This document shows, in pieces, positions 47,497 through 58,710 of a stretch of 64,000 nt of DNA; the stretch's first letter is position 1; every line of letters starts with the position of its first letter. The notes under the pieces are model-generated. The model had not been told where the DNA came from. It saw only the letters and a program-made list of their open reading frames with translations, and did not search any database. The stretch is from positions 19,585,019 through 19,649,018 of the forward strand of contig CM049306.1 in assembly GCA_026874595.1 (NCBI GenBank), given 5' to 3'. The stretch is from Sipunculus nudus (Eukaryota; Annelida; Sipuncula; Golfingiida; Sipunculidae). The translations under genes were made by a program, and so were the position numbers.

Positions 47497-49170
47497 AACA
47501 AGCCTACAGGCCTAATGCAAACCTGTGCAATAGGATATACATCAGGTATTATGCTTCCATGCTAGACCGTTACTTTTAAAGTACAGGTGTAACATGTATA
47601 TGTGCAATGTAAGCACTGCACATTTTGAACCCAAGCACATGCACCAATTACACAAATATCACTGCTGAAATACTGGCATTGGTGCATATAACACAAAAAT
47701 GACTGTATGTGGCACCACCAGTCATGTTTACGACCAAGCCATCAAAAATGTATGGACATGCAAAATTTCAGGCATATACTTCAAACTGATCTTCAGCTAT
47801 GTGCACATGCAGAGCCATGAAACAATTGTAGGTGGCACCACAAGTCTTGTATATAACAAAACTATCCAAGATGTATCAACAAGTATAATTTGAAGCTGAT
47901 ATGTCAAATCACTCCCAAAGAATAAGCAGGAGCATACACTGCAAAAATTATTGTTGGTGGCGCCTCCTGTCTTCCATATGACAAAGCTATCTGATATGAA
48001 TAAATATGCCCAATTTCTGGCTGAAATATCAAATCCCTCCTGATAAATAAGCAGGGACATACACTGTGCAAAAATTACTGTATGTGGCGCCACCAGTCTT
48101 GTATACGGCAAATCTATCCGACATGTATACATATGCATAATTTCAGGCTGATTTATCACATCCCTCCTGAGAATTAAGCAGGTATATACACTGTAAGTCA
48201 TTGTAGGTGTCAACACCAGTTTTGTGTACGAGAAAAGTTGCATCAAAGCTGCATGGACAGGTCAAAATATCAGGCCATTACATCAAACTACTCTTGATTG
48301 AGTCAGGTGCACTGGGCTGACCAGGCATAGGTGGGAAAGGCAGTTGCCCTAATGAAGCAGAACAAATTGCTAGCTTCAGCTACTCCACTGAGTGAACTCT
48401 TGACCTGCACCTGGCTGGACTGAGTGAACTCTTGACCTGTACCCGGCTTGACTGAGTGAACTCTTGACTTGTTGCCTAATCTGATACAGCTGGCAGTCTG
48501 ATCCAGACTGACCTTTGGCCTGTTGCCATATCTAAAATAGCTGGCTGTCTGCCAAGCTATTTATAGATACAGAAACATCCTTGGCCTGTTGGTGAATCTG
48601 TTAACACATACTGAAAGACTTTGGCTACGATGCCTTTTTTCCCAAGACACATTCATAAGATTTTTTTATCAAAATATTAAGAATAATAAAAAAAGCAGTC
48701 ATTTCGCTGTTAAAGGTCAAATAATCCTGCCAAAAATCATTTAAGTAAACTTGAACAAAGGCCTCCTAAGAATCATTTTTGTGCAATGTTACAGAAGTTG
48801 AAACAACAGTTTTGCAGAAGAAGAATACTGCAGCCCTCAGTTTGTAATAAATTTTTTGAAAAAAATCAACGAACCAAAGTTATTCTTATACAACTGAAAG
48901 AACCCTACCCTAGGATAATACCTGTAAAAAAAAATAAACATTTTTAAGCTGATAGAGGCTAAAATTATGAGGTTTTTGCCTGAAAAAAAAACAGCTCAAT
49001 GTAGATTGCCCCACAAAAACTGCAATTTCAAATATGAGTCATGAGCCCAACATAGCACAAAACTTGATGATGCTAGCTCCTGTTGTTTCTGAGATTATGT
49101 TAGTATGCCTACTTGGCCAAATGACTAATTTAAAATACTGTAACTAGATCCATCAAAATTCATCAAACCC
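47497..49170 (+). mobile_element. type IV element, long array form
   Basis: The head is AACAAG + CCTACAGGCCT at 47497, truncated after about 35 bases. Five ~125 bp monomers open with palindromes at 47705, 47832, 47956, 48083 and 48207. Then come the TGAGTGAACTCTTGACCTG tandem (48395-48480), the GGCAGTCTG..TATTTATAGATAC module and the GCTAGCTCCTGTTGTTTCTGAG block (about 49073). No proper tail is seen before the next head at 49183. An open frame of 149 codons on the minus strand (47797-48246) spans the monomers and is a by-product of their period. Confidence 0.7.
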
Positions 49171-49182
49171 AAACCATTGAAA

Positions 49183-51039
49183 AACAAGGGACCCATGGGT
49201 CACTGTGCTCAGCTGAAGTTGACCTTGAAGGTAAAAATCTAAAATATCAAATGAAGATAAAGTGTAAGAGGAAGAGGTAATAAAGGCTATGGTTGGTTTA
49301 TATGATTGGTTTGTATTGATGAGCAAGAAATTGTTGCAAATAATATTTTTGTGACCTGACCATGTGTTTCCTAATGTTAAAACTGAAGCATTTGAGCAGT
49401 TTGTGAACAAATGATCTGTACTATTACCATGATCATTAATTGGCTTTTTTATAAACTGTTACACATTTGTTCAACTGAATCTATTTTTTGTATAATATAT
49501 ATTATTAAATATATATGTATTTTTTTAATGTATACAGTTGAAATATAACTAATTAACAACATAAAACTGGGCAAACAAAGCCTGATCTCAAATTTTGCTG
49601 AGGCAGGAAAATAATGAACAAATGTTTGTATTAAATCCTCATTTTTTTATCACATCAATTTTTTTTAAATTTAAGTTTATATTTCTATACATTTCCAATA
49701 TAACATATATATCTGAATATAAAAGTTGATTCATAATTCTCAACTGCATCATCATTAATCTCAATCTTGTCAGATAGCACCACATCACGCATACAAATGT
49801 TTATTTATTTTTTACCACAAAAATTATCTTTTAAATCTGCAAAACAATAAATATCTAAAAATAATACTTGATTTAGATTTCACAATTTTTAATTGTGTCT
49901 TTATTTATCCATAATGTGCTTCATATTTTATAAATTTAAGCATACTGATGGGTTCAATTATATTTGTTAAAATCATTTAAAAGAAAACTGATTTCTTTAA
50001 AAATGCTACATTACACAACATTGCATCTTCTGGATTACACCTTGAATTACTTTTTCAAGGGGAGTTTTTGCATATCAGAGTGGAAACAGCATTACAATTA
50101 AGGAGATACAGTGAAAACAATAACAATTACTGCATAACGCTTGGTGGGTTGGGTTTGCCGGGAGGGGGGGGGGTGATTGGGGTGGTGATATGAGAATAAC
50201 TGTACACCTGTCACAGCAGGGGATCTCCCCCAGTGACTGTAACAAATCAGAAACCCTGGCATAGCTGACTTCCAGTGACCTGGAGAGGGACCCTGCATCT
50301 GTAATCTGTAATCAAAGCAAATGACTACAAAAGAGCCTCAAGAAAAAATTCAATAACTAACCTACTTTTCAAGCTTTTATTTTAAGATTTAAACAAATTA
50401 AATATTTATGTTTACATGCTGTGAAAATTAAATCAATGGTACTAACAGAAAAAAAACGTGCCATGGTCAAAGTTTGGCAAAATTTAAGGTAGTGATTTTA
50501 TTTTTATGCTAATGACTTAAAAAATTTACAAAATTCAGATATAATTTTGGGTAAACAATTGAATCTTAATTTAGTTATATACTTGGGGAAATAGACTCTA
50601 TTTTTTAAATTTTCCATGTTAAGTGAGTGAATATTTTTCCTGATTTTTTACAAAGTCCATTATGTTTGGGCCCATAACTTAAAGAATTTATACTTAACAG
50701 ACTTAATTTCTGGGATGAACATAGGAACTATATAGAGGAATATTTATGGTAAATATGAGGAAAAACAGATGAGCAGTCCTGAAGTGTGAAAATAGGATTT
50801 TAATAAAAAAAATTGAGGTTTTTTCTTAATTTCTTAAAGGAACAAAGTCACAAAGACCCAGTTTTCGGCTTGGTAGGAGTTCTTGGGGACATCTAACATT
50901 ATGCCAAATTTTGGATTCCTAGGTCTCACGGTTTCAAAATGTACCACATCTACGGACGGACGGACGAACAGACAGACAGACAGACGACGGACAATGGACC
51001 ACGACTATAGCTCAGATGACTTATAGTCAGCTGAGCTAA
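49183..51039 (+). mobile_element. type I element, complete
   Basis: The head is AACAAG + GGACCCATGGGTC, then GTGCTCAGCTGAAG. A G run lies at about 50164-50173 and body landmarks TTTGGCAAAATTTAAGG (50468) and GAACATAGGAAC-like (50715). The tail is an extended GACG/GACA tract (50953-50993), AGCTCAGATGACT/AGTCAGCTGAGCT and CTAA at 51039. A type IV 3' module begins at once. Confidence 0.75.
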
Positions 51040-51736
51040 AACCTAAAGAGAGCTGGTCTCTGGGATAATTTCTGTAAAATATTGAACAATTTGGCTGAAT
51101 GTTTTGCAAAGGATTTTTAGCTTTTTCTCCATAAAATGTAAGTTATTGCAGGTGGCACCACAAAAAGCTCAAAACCACAACATTTGATATGTGACAAATT
51201 TTTGCATAAAATTTGGGGATGCTAGCTCTTGCTATTCCTTAGAAATTATGGATTATTGTACTCATGACCAATGACCCCCATACAAAAAATATTGATGAAG
51301 GTGGTGCCACCAATACCTAAATTTTAATTATGAGTCATGTGACCAACATTTGCATAAAATTTGGTGATGATAGCTCCAGCCATTTCTCATACTGTAATTT
51401 TTGTATCCTTTTTTGGCCGAGAGACAAAGTTTAGCTTCCTGTAACTCAGCCAAAATTCACGGAACTGAAATCATTCAAACAAACTTGAGAAAGAATGTTT
51501 CTGGGGTTATATTTGTAAATTATTTGACTAGATGGTTTCTGTGAAGTAGATTTTTAAAGTTTATTTAAGCTTTTTCCCTTCACAAAAAAACAGCAAAATC
51601 CAATAGAATTGTTTAGATAAATGATTAATTACATAATTGATGCTAGCTCCTGCCATTTTTGAGATAGCATGGGTTAACTTAAGGACAATGGATGACAGCG
51701 GATGGAGGACGCTGCGCCATCGCACAAGCTTACAGG
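51040..51736 (+). mobile_element. type IV element, 3' part with tail
   Basis: Modules with palindromes at 51150 and 51302 are followed by TTTGCATAAAATTTGG and GCTAGCTC. The tail has GACGCTGCGCCATCGCAC and AAGCTTACAGG, ending 51736. The head is missing; it starts flush with the end of the type I copy. Confidence 0.65.
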
Positions 51737-51933
51737 TTTGCTCAAAATACTGTCTCCTGCGATATTTATTTGAATGAATTACTAAAATATTTGACAAAGT
51801 ATGGTTTTGGTTTCATTCTAGTTAATTAGGTCTATGCCTCATTCTTCTACCGTTTACTTCCTGAATCTGACTTGTGAGTTTAAGCAAAGGTTAAAAATTA
51901 ACAGTGGCACCCCACTGTGGAACAGGCTACAGT

Positions 51934-52340
51934 AACAAGTGACCCAGGGGTCATGACACTCAGCTGACTGGGAAGACATTCACAAAAGAAATTTTACCAT
52001 CTGAATGCCAAATTTTTTTAGGTTGTATCCCCATCAACTGAAGAATTACTTGGAGGATATGGGTAACAGAGACCTAATTTCAGGTTTCCATGGAGATTTT
52101 TCATTTTTCAAGTACAAAGATTCTAGGTGCAATGGTTAAGATTTGTGCCCTGTAAACAGACGAACTCATCTTTGAAAGTGGCGCCACCAGACTGCATGAA
52201 CTGATTAATCACTCCATGATTAATGTGCATGCAAAGAATCATGGTGACAAATGCATTAGTTGTTCAGAAAGTGGAGGTTTTGTATCAAATTTTTAATTAT
52301 ACTGAGAGGTATTTACAAGCCCTATAGCTCAAAGAATACT
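51934..52340 (+). mobile_element. type II element, 3'-truncated
   Basis: The head is AACAAG + TGACCCAGGGGTC, then ACTCAGCTGACTG. One full unit has palindrome AGTGGCGCCACC (52177); the second unit fades after TAGCTCAAAGAATA (about 52340). No tail. Confidence 0.75.
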
Positions 52341-53458
52341 TTTTGAGAGTTGAGTGCTTGCCACATTATACAATGATGTAAATATATGGTCCTAGAATAA
52401 AGGTTGTGGTATATAGACTTCATAGAACAAGTCCATCAATTAGAAATACCAGAACCTACCCATTTAAAATGATCCAAACTATGAATAACTGTGAGCTAAG
52501 CATGTTCATTGTACAACCCCTTATCTTTTGAATAATGATAAAGTGATATAACAGCAGCCAGGTGGCATGAACAGTATGATACTAAAACTGGTCACAACTT
52601 TTCTAAAGGAAGCAATGCCACTTTGCTTACTCTTGTGGGAACATCAGTGGCACATTATACCATAAACTCTACCACAAAAAGAAACTTCAAAGCGTTGCAG
52701 GGCTTTCAGTGGATTATGTGTTACAAGGATGGGTTAATAGTTCATTTCACACTGGGTTGATTCCAGCCTTTTACACCAACAGATGCTGGCATGGAAGGGA
52801 TGTAATACGGTACAGTAATAAATACAGCACTTAATGATACACAATACCTTCCTTATTGGTGTACCTTACTTCATGTGCCCCGGGAGGATACGCCAATGAT
52901 TACTTCAAATAAATATAACACCACAGTGAATGAGCTATCAGCCCACCTTAATACTGGTATGGGTGATCAGGATTTTTTTTCTTTGAAGTAAAACTCTTTA
53001 TTTGGCCCAGACAGATGTGCCATTGATTACTTCAGGTATGTTACATATAACTATGACTGCACAAGATTCCACTTCTCTGGGTTTTTTTTATTTCTGAAGT
53101 ATCAAGAGAGGGTCATAAATAGTCCAAAAGGATATCCATTCCTGGAATATCACTCCTCAGAGATTCATTTATGAAATATGTAAGACTAATATAAAAACAC
53201 ATAAAAGTGCTTGTCTGAGGTCTAATCATAACTTTCATGCAGATCACACAACAAATTGTAATCTTGCAGTTGAATATTATAGACCTAAACAAGGGCCTAG
53301 AGACACAAATAGCCATCCCCAGCCAACAAGTGTTTAACTAGGAAAGTATATGCATCAGTGATACCCAAATATCCCAAAACCTTGGCATGAAAGAACCCCT
53401 TTTAAACTCAAAATACATGCCAAATACAAACATGATTTTAAAACAGAAAATGTATGAT

Positions 53459-53518
<60 letters not shown>

Positions 53519-53939
53519 ATATTTAGTTTTCCTGATGACCCTTTTTAAACTGGGAACATTCAGGGATGCCACTTGTAAACTATAAACAGATTTGAACAAG
53601 AGATACCAAGGACAGGTTATCAAAACTAGATGACTAGCTGTCATGGTTGTGGCCATGAAATATGCCTGCAACATTTTATATGTTAACAGCTCAATCTTGC
53701 TGTTGTTGGGATATCTGGTACTAGATTTAACATCATGTATGCAAACACCTAAATCTTATAAATTTTGTGATTGGTAGCATTATGAGACTAGATATTTCTT
53801 GGCACTGCAGGTGCCATAGTATCCCCAGACAATTAACCCCCAGCCTCAAAGAATAGGATGCCATCTTGAATTCAGATGCAGAGACTGAAACTTTGCAAGC
53901 CACCATGGTTTCTTATAAGTATGGGCATATTTAAGGTAA
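52341..53939. other. AT-rich DNA with a long (AT)n tract
   Basis: (AT)n spans 53461-53514, about 27 units and the longest in the window. No gene or named repeat is seen elsewhere. Confidence 0.6.
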
Positions 53940-54346
53940 AGGTCACTCTCATAGGAGAGGTCATGATCCAAATATGAATCAAACTTGTGGGTTTGGTGGC
54001 TGTACCTCAAATTCTTACAAAGTTATTCCGTTTAAAAATCATTTTAGCAAGAAAACAACATAAAGTGGCGCCACCTGTCTTCTGCAGAAAACAATGCTAT
54101 CAAAGATCTTATGTCAATTTGATTTTTGGACCAATCCATCCATCCCTAAGTGAGATATTAAAGTTAACATCATTTCAGCATTATCGCCTCTGTGACCTCG
54201 AAAAATGCATCAAGGTCATCCATATTCGAACTTGGCCTAGCCCTTGATAAGATGCATCTAAACTGTAGGTTTGGTGACTGTACCACAAATTCTTTTTGAG
54301 TTTTAGACTTTATATCATTTTAGCATAATCGCTGATGTGACCTTGA
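53940..54346 (+). repeat. repeat relic with GTGGCGCCAC palindrome
   Basis: Two similar half-units (GTGGGTTTGGTGGCTGTACC at about 53988 and GTAGGTTTGGTGACTGTACC at about 54267) enclose AGTGGCGCCACCTGTCTT (54064). Both continue into TTTTAGCA..AA/CATTTTAGCATAATCGC. It ends at the next type I head. Confidence 0.6.
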
Positions 54347-56690
54347 AACAAGGGACCTATGGGTCACGGCGCTCAGCTGTTATATATGATAAAAAAATAT
54401 GATTTAGAAATGAGGCACATGCTGGTTTTGTGTGGTAATTAGTATAAGCTGTTTTATGAGTTGTTGTTGTTAAGCTTATGTATGATTTTGATAGTACCTT
54501 TGGAGACAGAGAAGAGAATTGATTTCATTTATTTTATTAACAAATGGAGTACTATTGTCACACAGATTTTGACTTGGCCATATAACATATAAGCAGAACA
54601 TATAATATAAGAGTTTAACTATTTATTAAAAAAAATTACAAATATTGTCCCAGATATAATTTTTATTAAAAATAATAAGAGGATATCGTATGATGTTTAA
54701 AATGAAATATAACTGAAATGATTATTAAAATAATATTAAAGAATATATTCATGAATGCATTCATGAATACATTTGGAAAGTATTTGCACTGGTATTAATA
54801 TACTTTCATTTTTACCTGAATTCCCATTCTTTATGCAAGAAATTTTATAATGGAGTACATATTCATATAAGTATTTAAATACAATTGGAAAGTATTCCCA
54901 CCATGTCTGGTATTTATTCAGTTTTCACCAAACAATGGTGTTGAGAATCCAGAATGTACAAAATTCACACATTTAAATAATGATCATAAGTACCTGGTTT
55001 TATGGCTTTTATTTATATTAAAAAAAATAAATGTGAAATATTTATTTTGGACTAATTTCACATCAATGTACACACTAGACACAGTAGGAATCTAGATTAA
55101 TAGTATCAACTGCATCTTTGTCTATCATTAATTTCCTTCATATGATCCCTAATGATTAGTAATGAATAATATGATTTACTTTTTTATTATTAAAATTGAA
55201 CTGAAAAATGCCATAGGTGACTGCCTGGTGTTATTTGGACTACGTGACATTCTATCCATCGATACAAGATTCTTTTATCGTCAGTAACTGCAAGTTAATT
55301 CCCTATTATTATAAACTAACAAATTCCTTTTCTATTTTTCTTTAATTTGTTATTAAAAACCAATAAAAATTGATTAATTTATTGTTTATTGTTATGTTGT
55401 TGGTTAAAACTACTAGATGAATTGGGTTGGACACCTGGATCAACTGTGGCTGGCCATAAGCTGCCTTGCTGCCCCAGTATATGCCTAGCTTCAATTGTGC
55501 ATAATTTGCTGAAAGTTCAACAAGGTCAACATACAGGTGACTCAAGAGTGGCTGACTAGAGAGCCAAGGTCTGACATGGTCTCATAAAAACATTAATAAA
55601 AGCTACAATTTTTGGCCAATTTCTTTCAGCTTTCTAAACTAAAAAGCTGAAATCCTTCTGTGTGCATGATATGAAAATTATATAAACAGAGCTCACATGA
55701 AACAAAAGTGAAATGGTCAAAGTTGGGCAAAATTTAAGGTACTAATTTTATATTTATTCTAATAACTTATAAAATTTAAAAAATTCAGAACTAATTTTGG
55801 GTATTCAATTGAATCTTGATTAAAAAATGTTACATCCCTGACAAAAATCTCTAGCTTCAGCAAGCCCCTTGTTAAGGGAGTAAATATATTTCTTGATTTT
55901 TTACAAAGTGCATTATGTTTGGGCCCATAACTTAAAACAATTACGCAATACTGACATCATTTCTGGCATGTGTACAGAGAATGTATAGAAAAACATGTAT
56001 ATTATATATGGTTAAAGTCAGATCATTGGTTTTGATATTAGGCAGTATTGAAGTGTAACAATGGGTTTTTAATTGAAAAATAAGTATTTCATAAATATCT
56101 CAAAGGTATTAAGTCCTAGTGACCAAATTCTGGGCATGGTAGGGAATTTTGGAGACATCTAATTGTATGCCAAATTTTAGGAACTGAGAGCTTAAGCTGG
56201 GGAGCTGAGCTCTTGTAAACTGCATAACACTAGCCTAATGTAAACAATGTTACATGGTGCTTGAAAACTTGAAAAAAATCTACAGTTTTTGATCAACTGG
56301 TTTCAAATTTTTGGTGTTAACAGACAAAATGCTAACAAAAACATGCTGAGAAAATGAAATCCACAGTACTTACAGGAAAAAAACGTGCCATGGTCAAAGT
56401 TAGGCAAAATTTAAGGTACCAATTTTACATTTTTGCCAATATTTAAAAAATTTAACAGATTTTGATCTAATTTTTGGTATACAATTTAATTTTGATTAAT
56501 TTAAGTTATATTACTTGAAAAAAAGTCCATAGCTTTAACAAGTTTTGTGTTAAGTGATCAAATATCTTTCCTGATTTTTTACAAAATGCATTATGTTCTG
56601 GCCCATAACTTTCTTAAATTATACAATACAGACATAATTTCAGGCATGTACATAGGAACTATGTGAAATCAGAATATTTTCTTATTATAA
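54347..56690 (+). mobile_element. type I element, 3'-truncated, two body copies
   Basis: The head is AACAAG + GGACCTATGGGTC, then GGCGCTCAGCTG. Body landmarks TTGGGCAAAATTTAAGG and a variant are at 55723 and 56399. The second copy breaks off after CATGTACATAGGAAC (about 56660) and there is no tail. The first copy's end (about 56190) is also incomplete. Confidence 0.7.
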
Positions 56691-57673
56691 AAAATTCTAA
56701 GTCCTGTGGAAATAGAGCCCAGTGCCACTGTGATTTTGCGTGGCCACCAGTCAAGTTACGATAAAGCCGAGCCTATCGAGTTTATCAGGAGGCGCCGCCA
56801 GTGTTTCATAGCCTTAATGAGCCGATTTTGTGCAGCTCAGTAGGGCTTGAGAAAAAATTATAATACAAAAAGATAAAATCTTTTACAATAAAAAATTCAT
56901 GGAACAAATGTTCAAGTATTGTTTTTTTTCTTTGTTTCTTGTCACTGAACGGAACAGGTGTTGGATTATGAAACTGCCAGGATAAACTATACTTGATATT
57001 AAATCCCAAACAATATGTAAAATGGATGCAATATGTCACACATAATAAAGATAACCTGTTATGATAAAATGGATTCTTTAATTGTAACATTGTCAAATGA
57101 ATAGGCTTTCAGGTCAGTTTAAGCCTGCAAATATTTTGCAAGCCGAGTCATGCCACGAAACTTGGCTTACTACTAAAGTCAGCCAGCTTGTTTGTGTGTC
57201 TCATTCGGCTCTGGGCTCTATGTGGAAACATCAGTCATGCATTGAATTGCCCTAGCTCCAAGGAATCCTTGCATATGTTTTAAAGGCTAAAGTGTTCTTA
57301 TTTACTGAATTATCTGAAAGAAAGTAAAAAAGACCATTCTGAACCGCAGAAAGTCTGTCAAATTTTGTGAAGAAAGCAGGGATTTTGGAGATATTTGATA
57401 AAAGAATATGGTGGGACAGACAGATAGAAGTACAGACTGAAGGACAGGCAGATGTGGGCCATTTTATTATTCCTCCTTCCTTACAGCAGTGCCCTGGTGA
57501 GGTCACTCGATCCCATCGGAACAAGCAGTCACAGCATGAAAACCTTCACTTACCAAAAGTGTAGTAGAGACTGTCATAGCAGAGTGGAACAACTCAGTTA
57601 CCTCAGATGCTGCTTAGAGAATGACTAGACTAACCAGGGTTCTACCATTGACTCTTAGTACACAAGGATGCTA
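56691..57673. other. mixed DNA; short repeat and candidate 3' UTR
   Basis: A degraded palindrome AGGCGCCGCC lies at 56791. Bases 57255-57365 repeat 19655-19745. TTTATT at 57463-57468 reads AATAAA on the minus strand, about 206 bases beyond the stop of the exon at 57674-57860, and could be its polyadenylation signal. Confidence 0.45.
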
Positions 57674-57860
57674 CTACTCATGGCTATAGTGGTGCTCTAA
57701 AACCTTCAAATCCTCAATGAACTCGCACTGCGGCTTTAGATAGATGATTCTCTTGAAGTCATCATCGTGGTATGGACGTATGTAGGTTATAATGGGGAGC
57801 TGATGGTCATCCTTGAAAGGAAATATACCAAAAGACCAATTCGTTTTAACTACATGTACT
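57674..57860 (-). CDS. candidate terminal coding exon with 3' acceptor, unknown protein
   Basis: Minus strand. The acceptor is GATGTGTTACAG just above 57860. One base completes a codon, then 61 sense codons run to TAG at 57674-57676. The peptide includes NWSFGIFPFKDDHQLPIITY, then IRPYHDDDFKRIIYLKPQC and a C-terminus ending LEHHYSHE. Its Pro, Trp, Cys, Asp and His content and normal codon use differ clearly from frames in the AT-rich flanks. No transmembrane or signal segment is evident. A possible AATAAA lies 206 bases downstream. It could be a gene's last exon; a retroposed or relic exon is not excluded. Protein family not recognised. Confidence 0.5.
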
Positions 57861-57984
57861 CTGTAACACATCAAGACAGTATGACTGTAACCCATTGCGA
57901 GTCCATGATAGCTATGCATTCTAAATACTTTTACAAGGCTAAAACAAGGGCACCGCAAAGTGGAGCTTCCCCTTACACTAGGCC

Positions 57985-58710
57985 ATAATTAGACTGGGTG
58001 TATTACAGTGTGAAAATGAGGAGGGCAGCTCTGTGGCCTTGACCTTTGACCCTGTGACCTCATACTTAATAGGATTCTTCATCCATGGGTGCAGAATGAG
58101 CCATATGAGCAAGATGAAAGGTTTTGTTCAAACTCTTTGGCCTAAAATGGGTCCACCAGGTTTTTCAAGAAGTGGGTCCTGTGGCTTTGACCTTTGACCC
58201 TGATGACCTCAATATAGATAGGGTTCTTCATCCATGGATGGGTGAGCCATATGTGCAAGATGGAAGGTTTTGGTCAAATGGTTTGGCTTAAAATGGTTCC
58301 ACAAGATTTTCATGAAGTGGTCCTGTGGCTGTGACCTTTGACCCCATATTACCTCAAAACTGATAGGGTTCTTCATCCTTGGGATGGGTGAGCCATATGT
58401 GCAAATTAAAACAGTTTGGCTTAATATGGGTCCATAAGCTTTTTCAAGAAGGCAGTCCAGTGTCCTTGACCTTTGACCTCAAAATTGAAAGGGTCTTTAT
58501 CTATTGGTGGGTGAGCCGTATGTCCTAGATGAAAGGTTTTGGGGAAACAGTTTGGCTTAAAATGGGTCCACAAGCTTTTTCAAGAAGGCGGTCCCGTGGC
58601 CTTGACCTTTGACCCCGTAACCTCAGAATTGAGAGGGTTCTTCATTCTGGAGAGGGTTCTTCCACAAGCCAATACTGGATGGACAGATGGACGAACGAAC
58701 AGATAATGAC
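57985..58710 (+). mobile_element. type III element, array without head or tail hairpin
   Basis: Five units of 136-149 bases have TGACCTTTGACC at 58040, 58188, 58331, 58467 and 58603, each followed by GGGTTCTTCATC- and GAGCCATATGTGCAAGATG-type words. It ends GGATGGACAGATGGACGAACG near 58695; no CCGCTTAA hairpin follows. It begins about 125 bases beyond the acceptor of the candidate exon at 57674-57860, thus inside its putative intron. Confidence 0.75.

Noticed and set aside
47797-48246. 149-codon open frame on the minus strand, the longest in the window
   Set aside because: It runs through the ~125 bp type IV monomers, so its length follows from the repeat period; no recognisable protein and no start or splice context.
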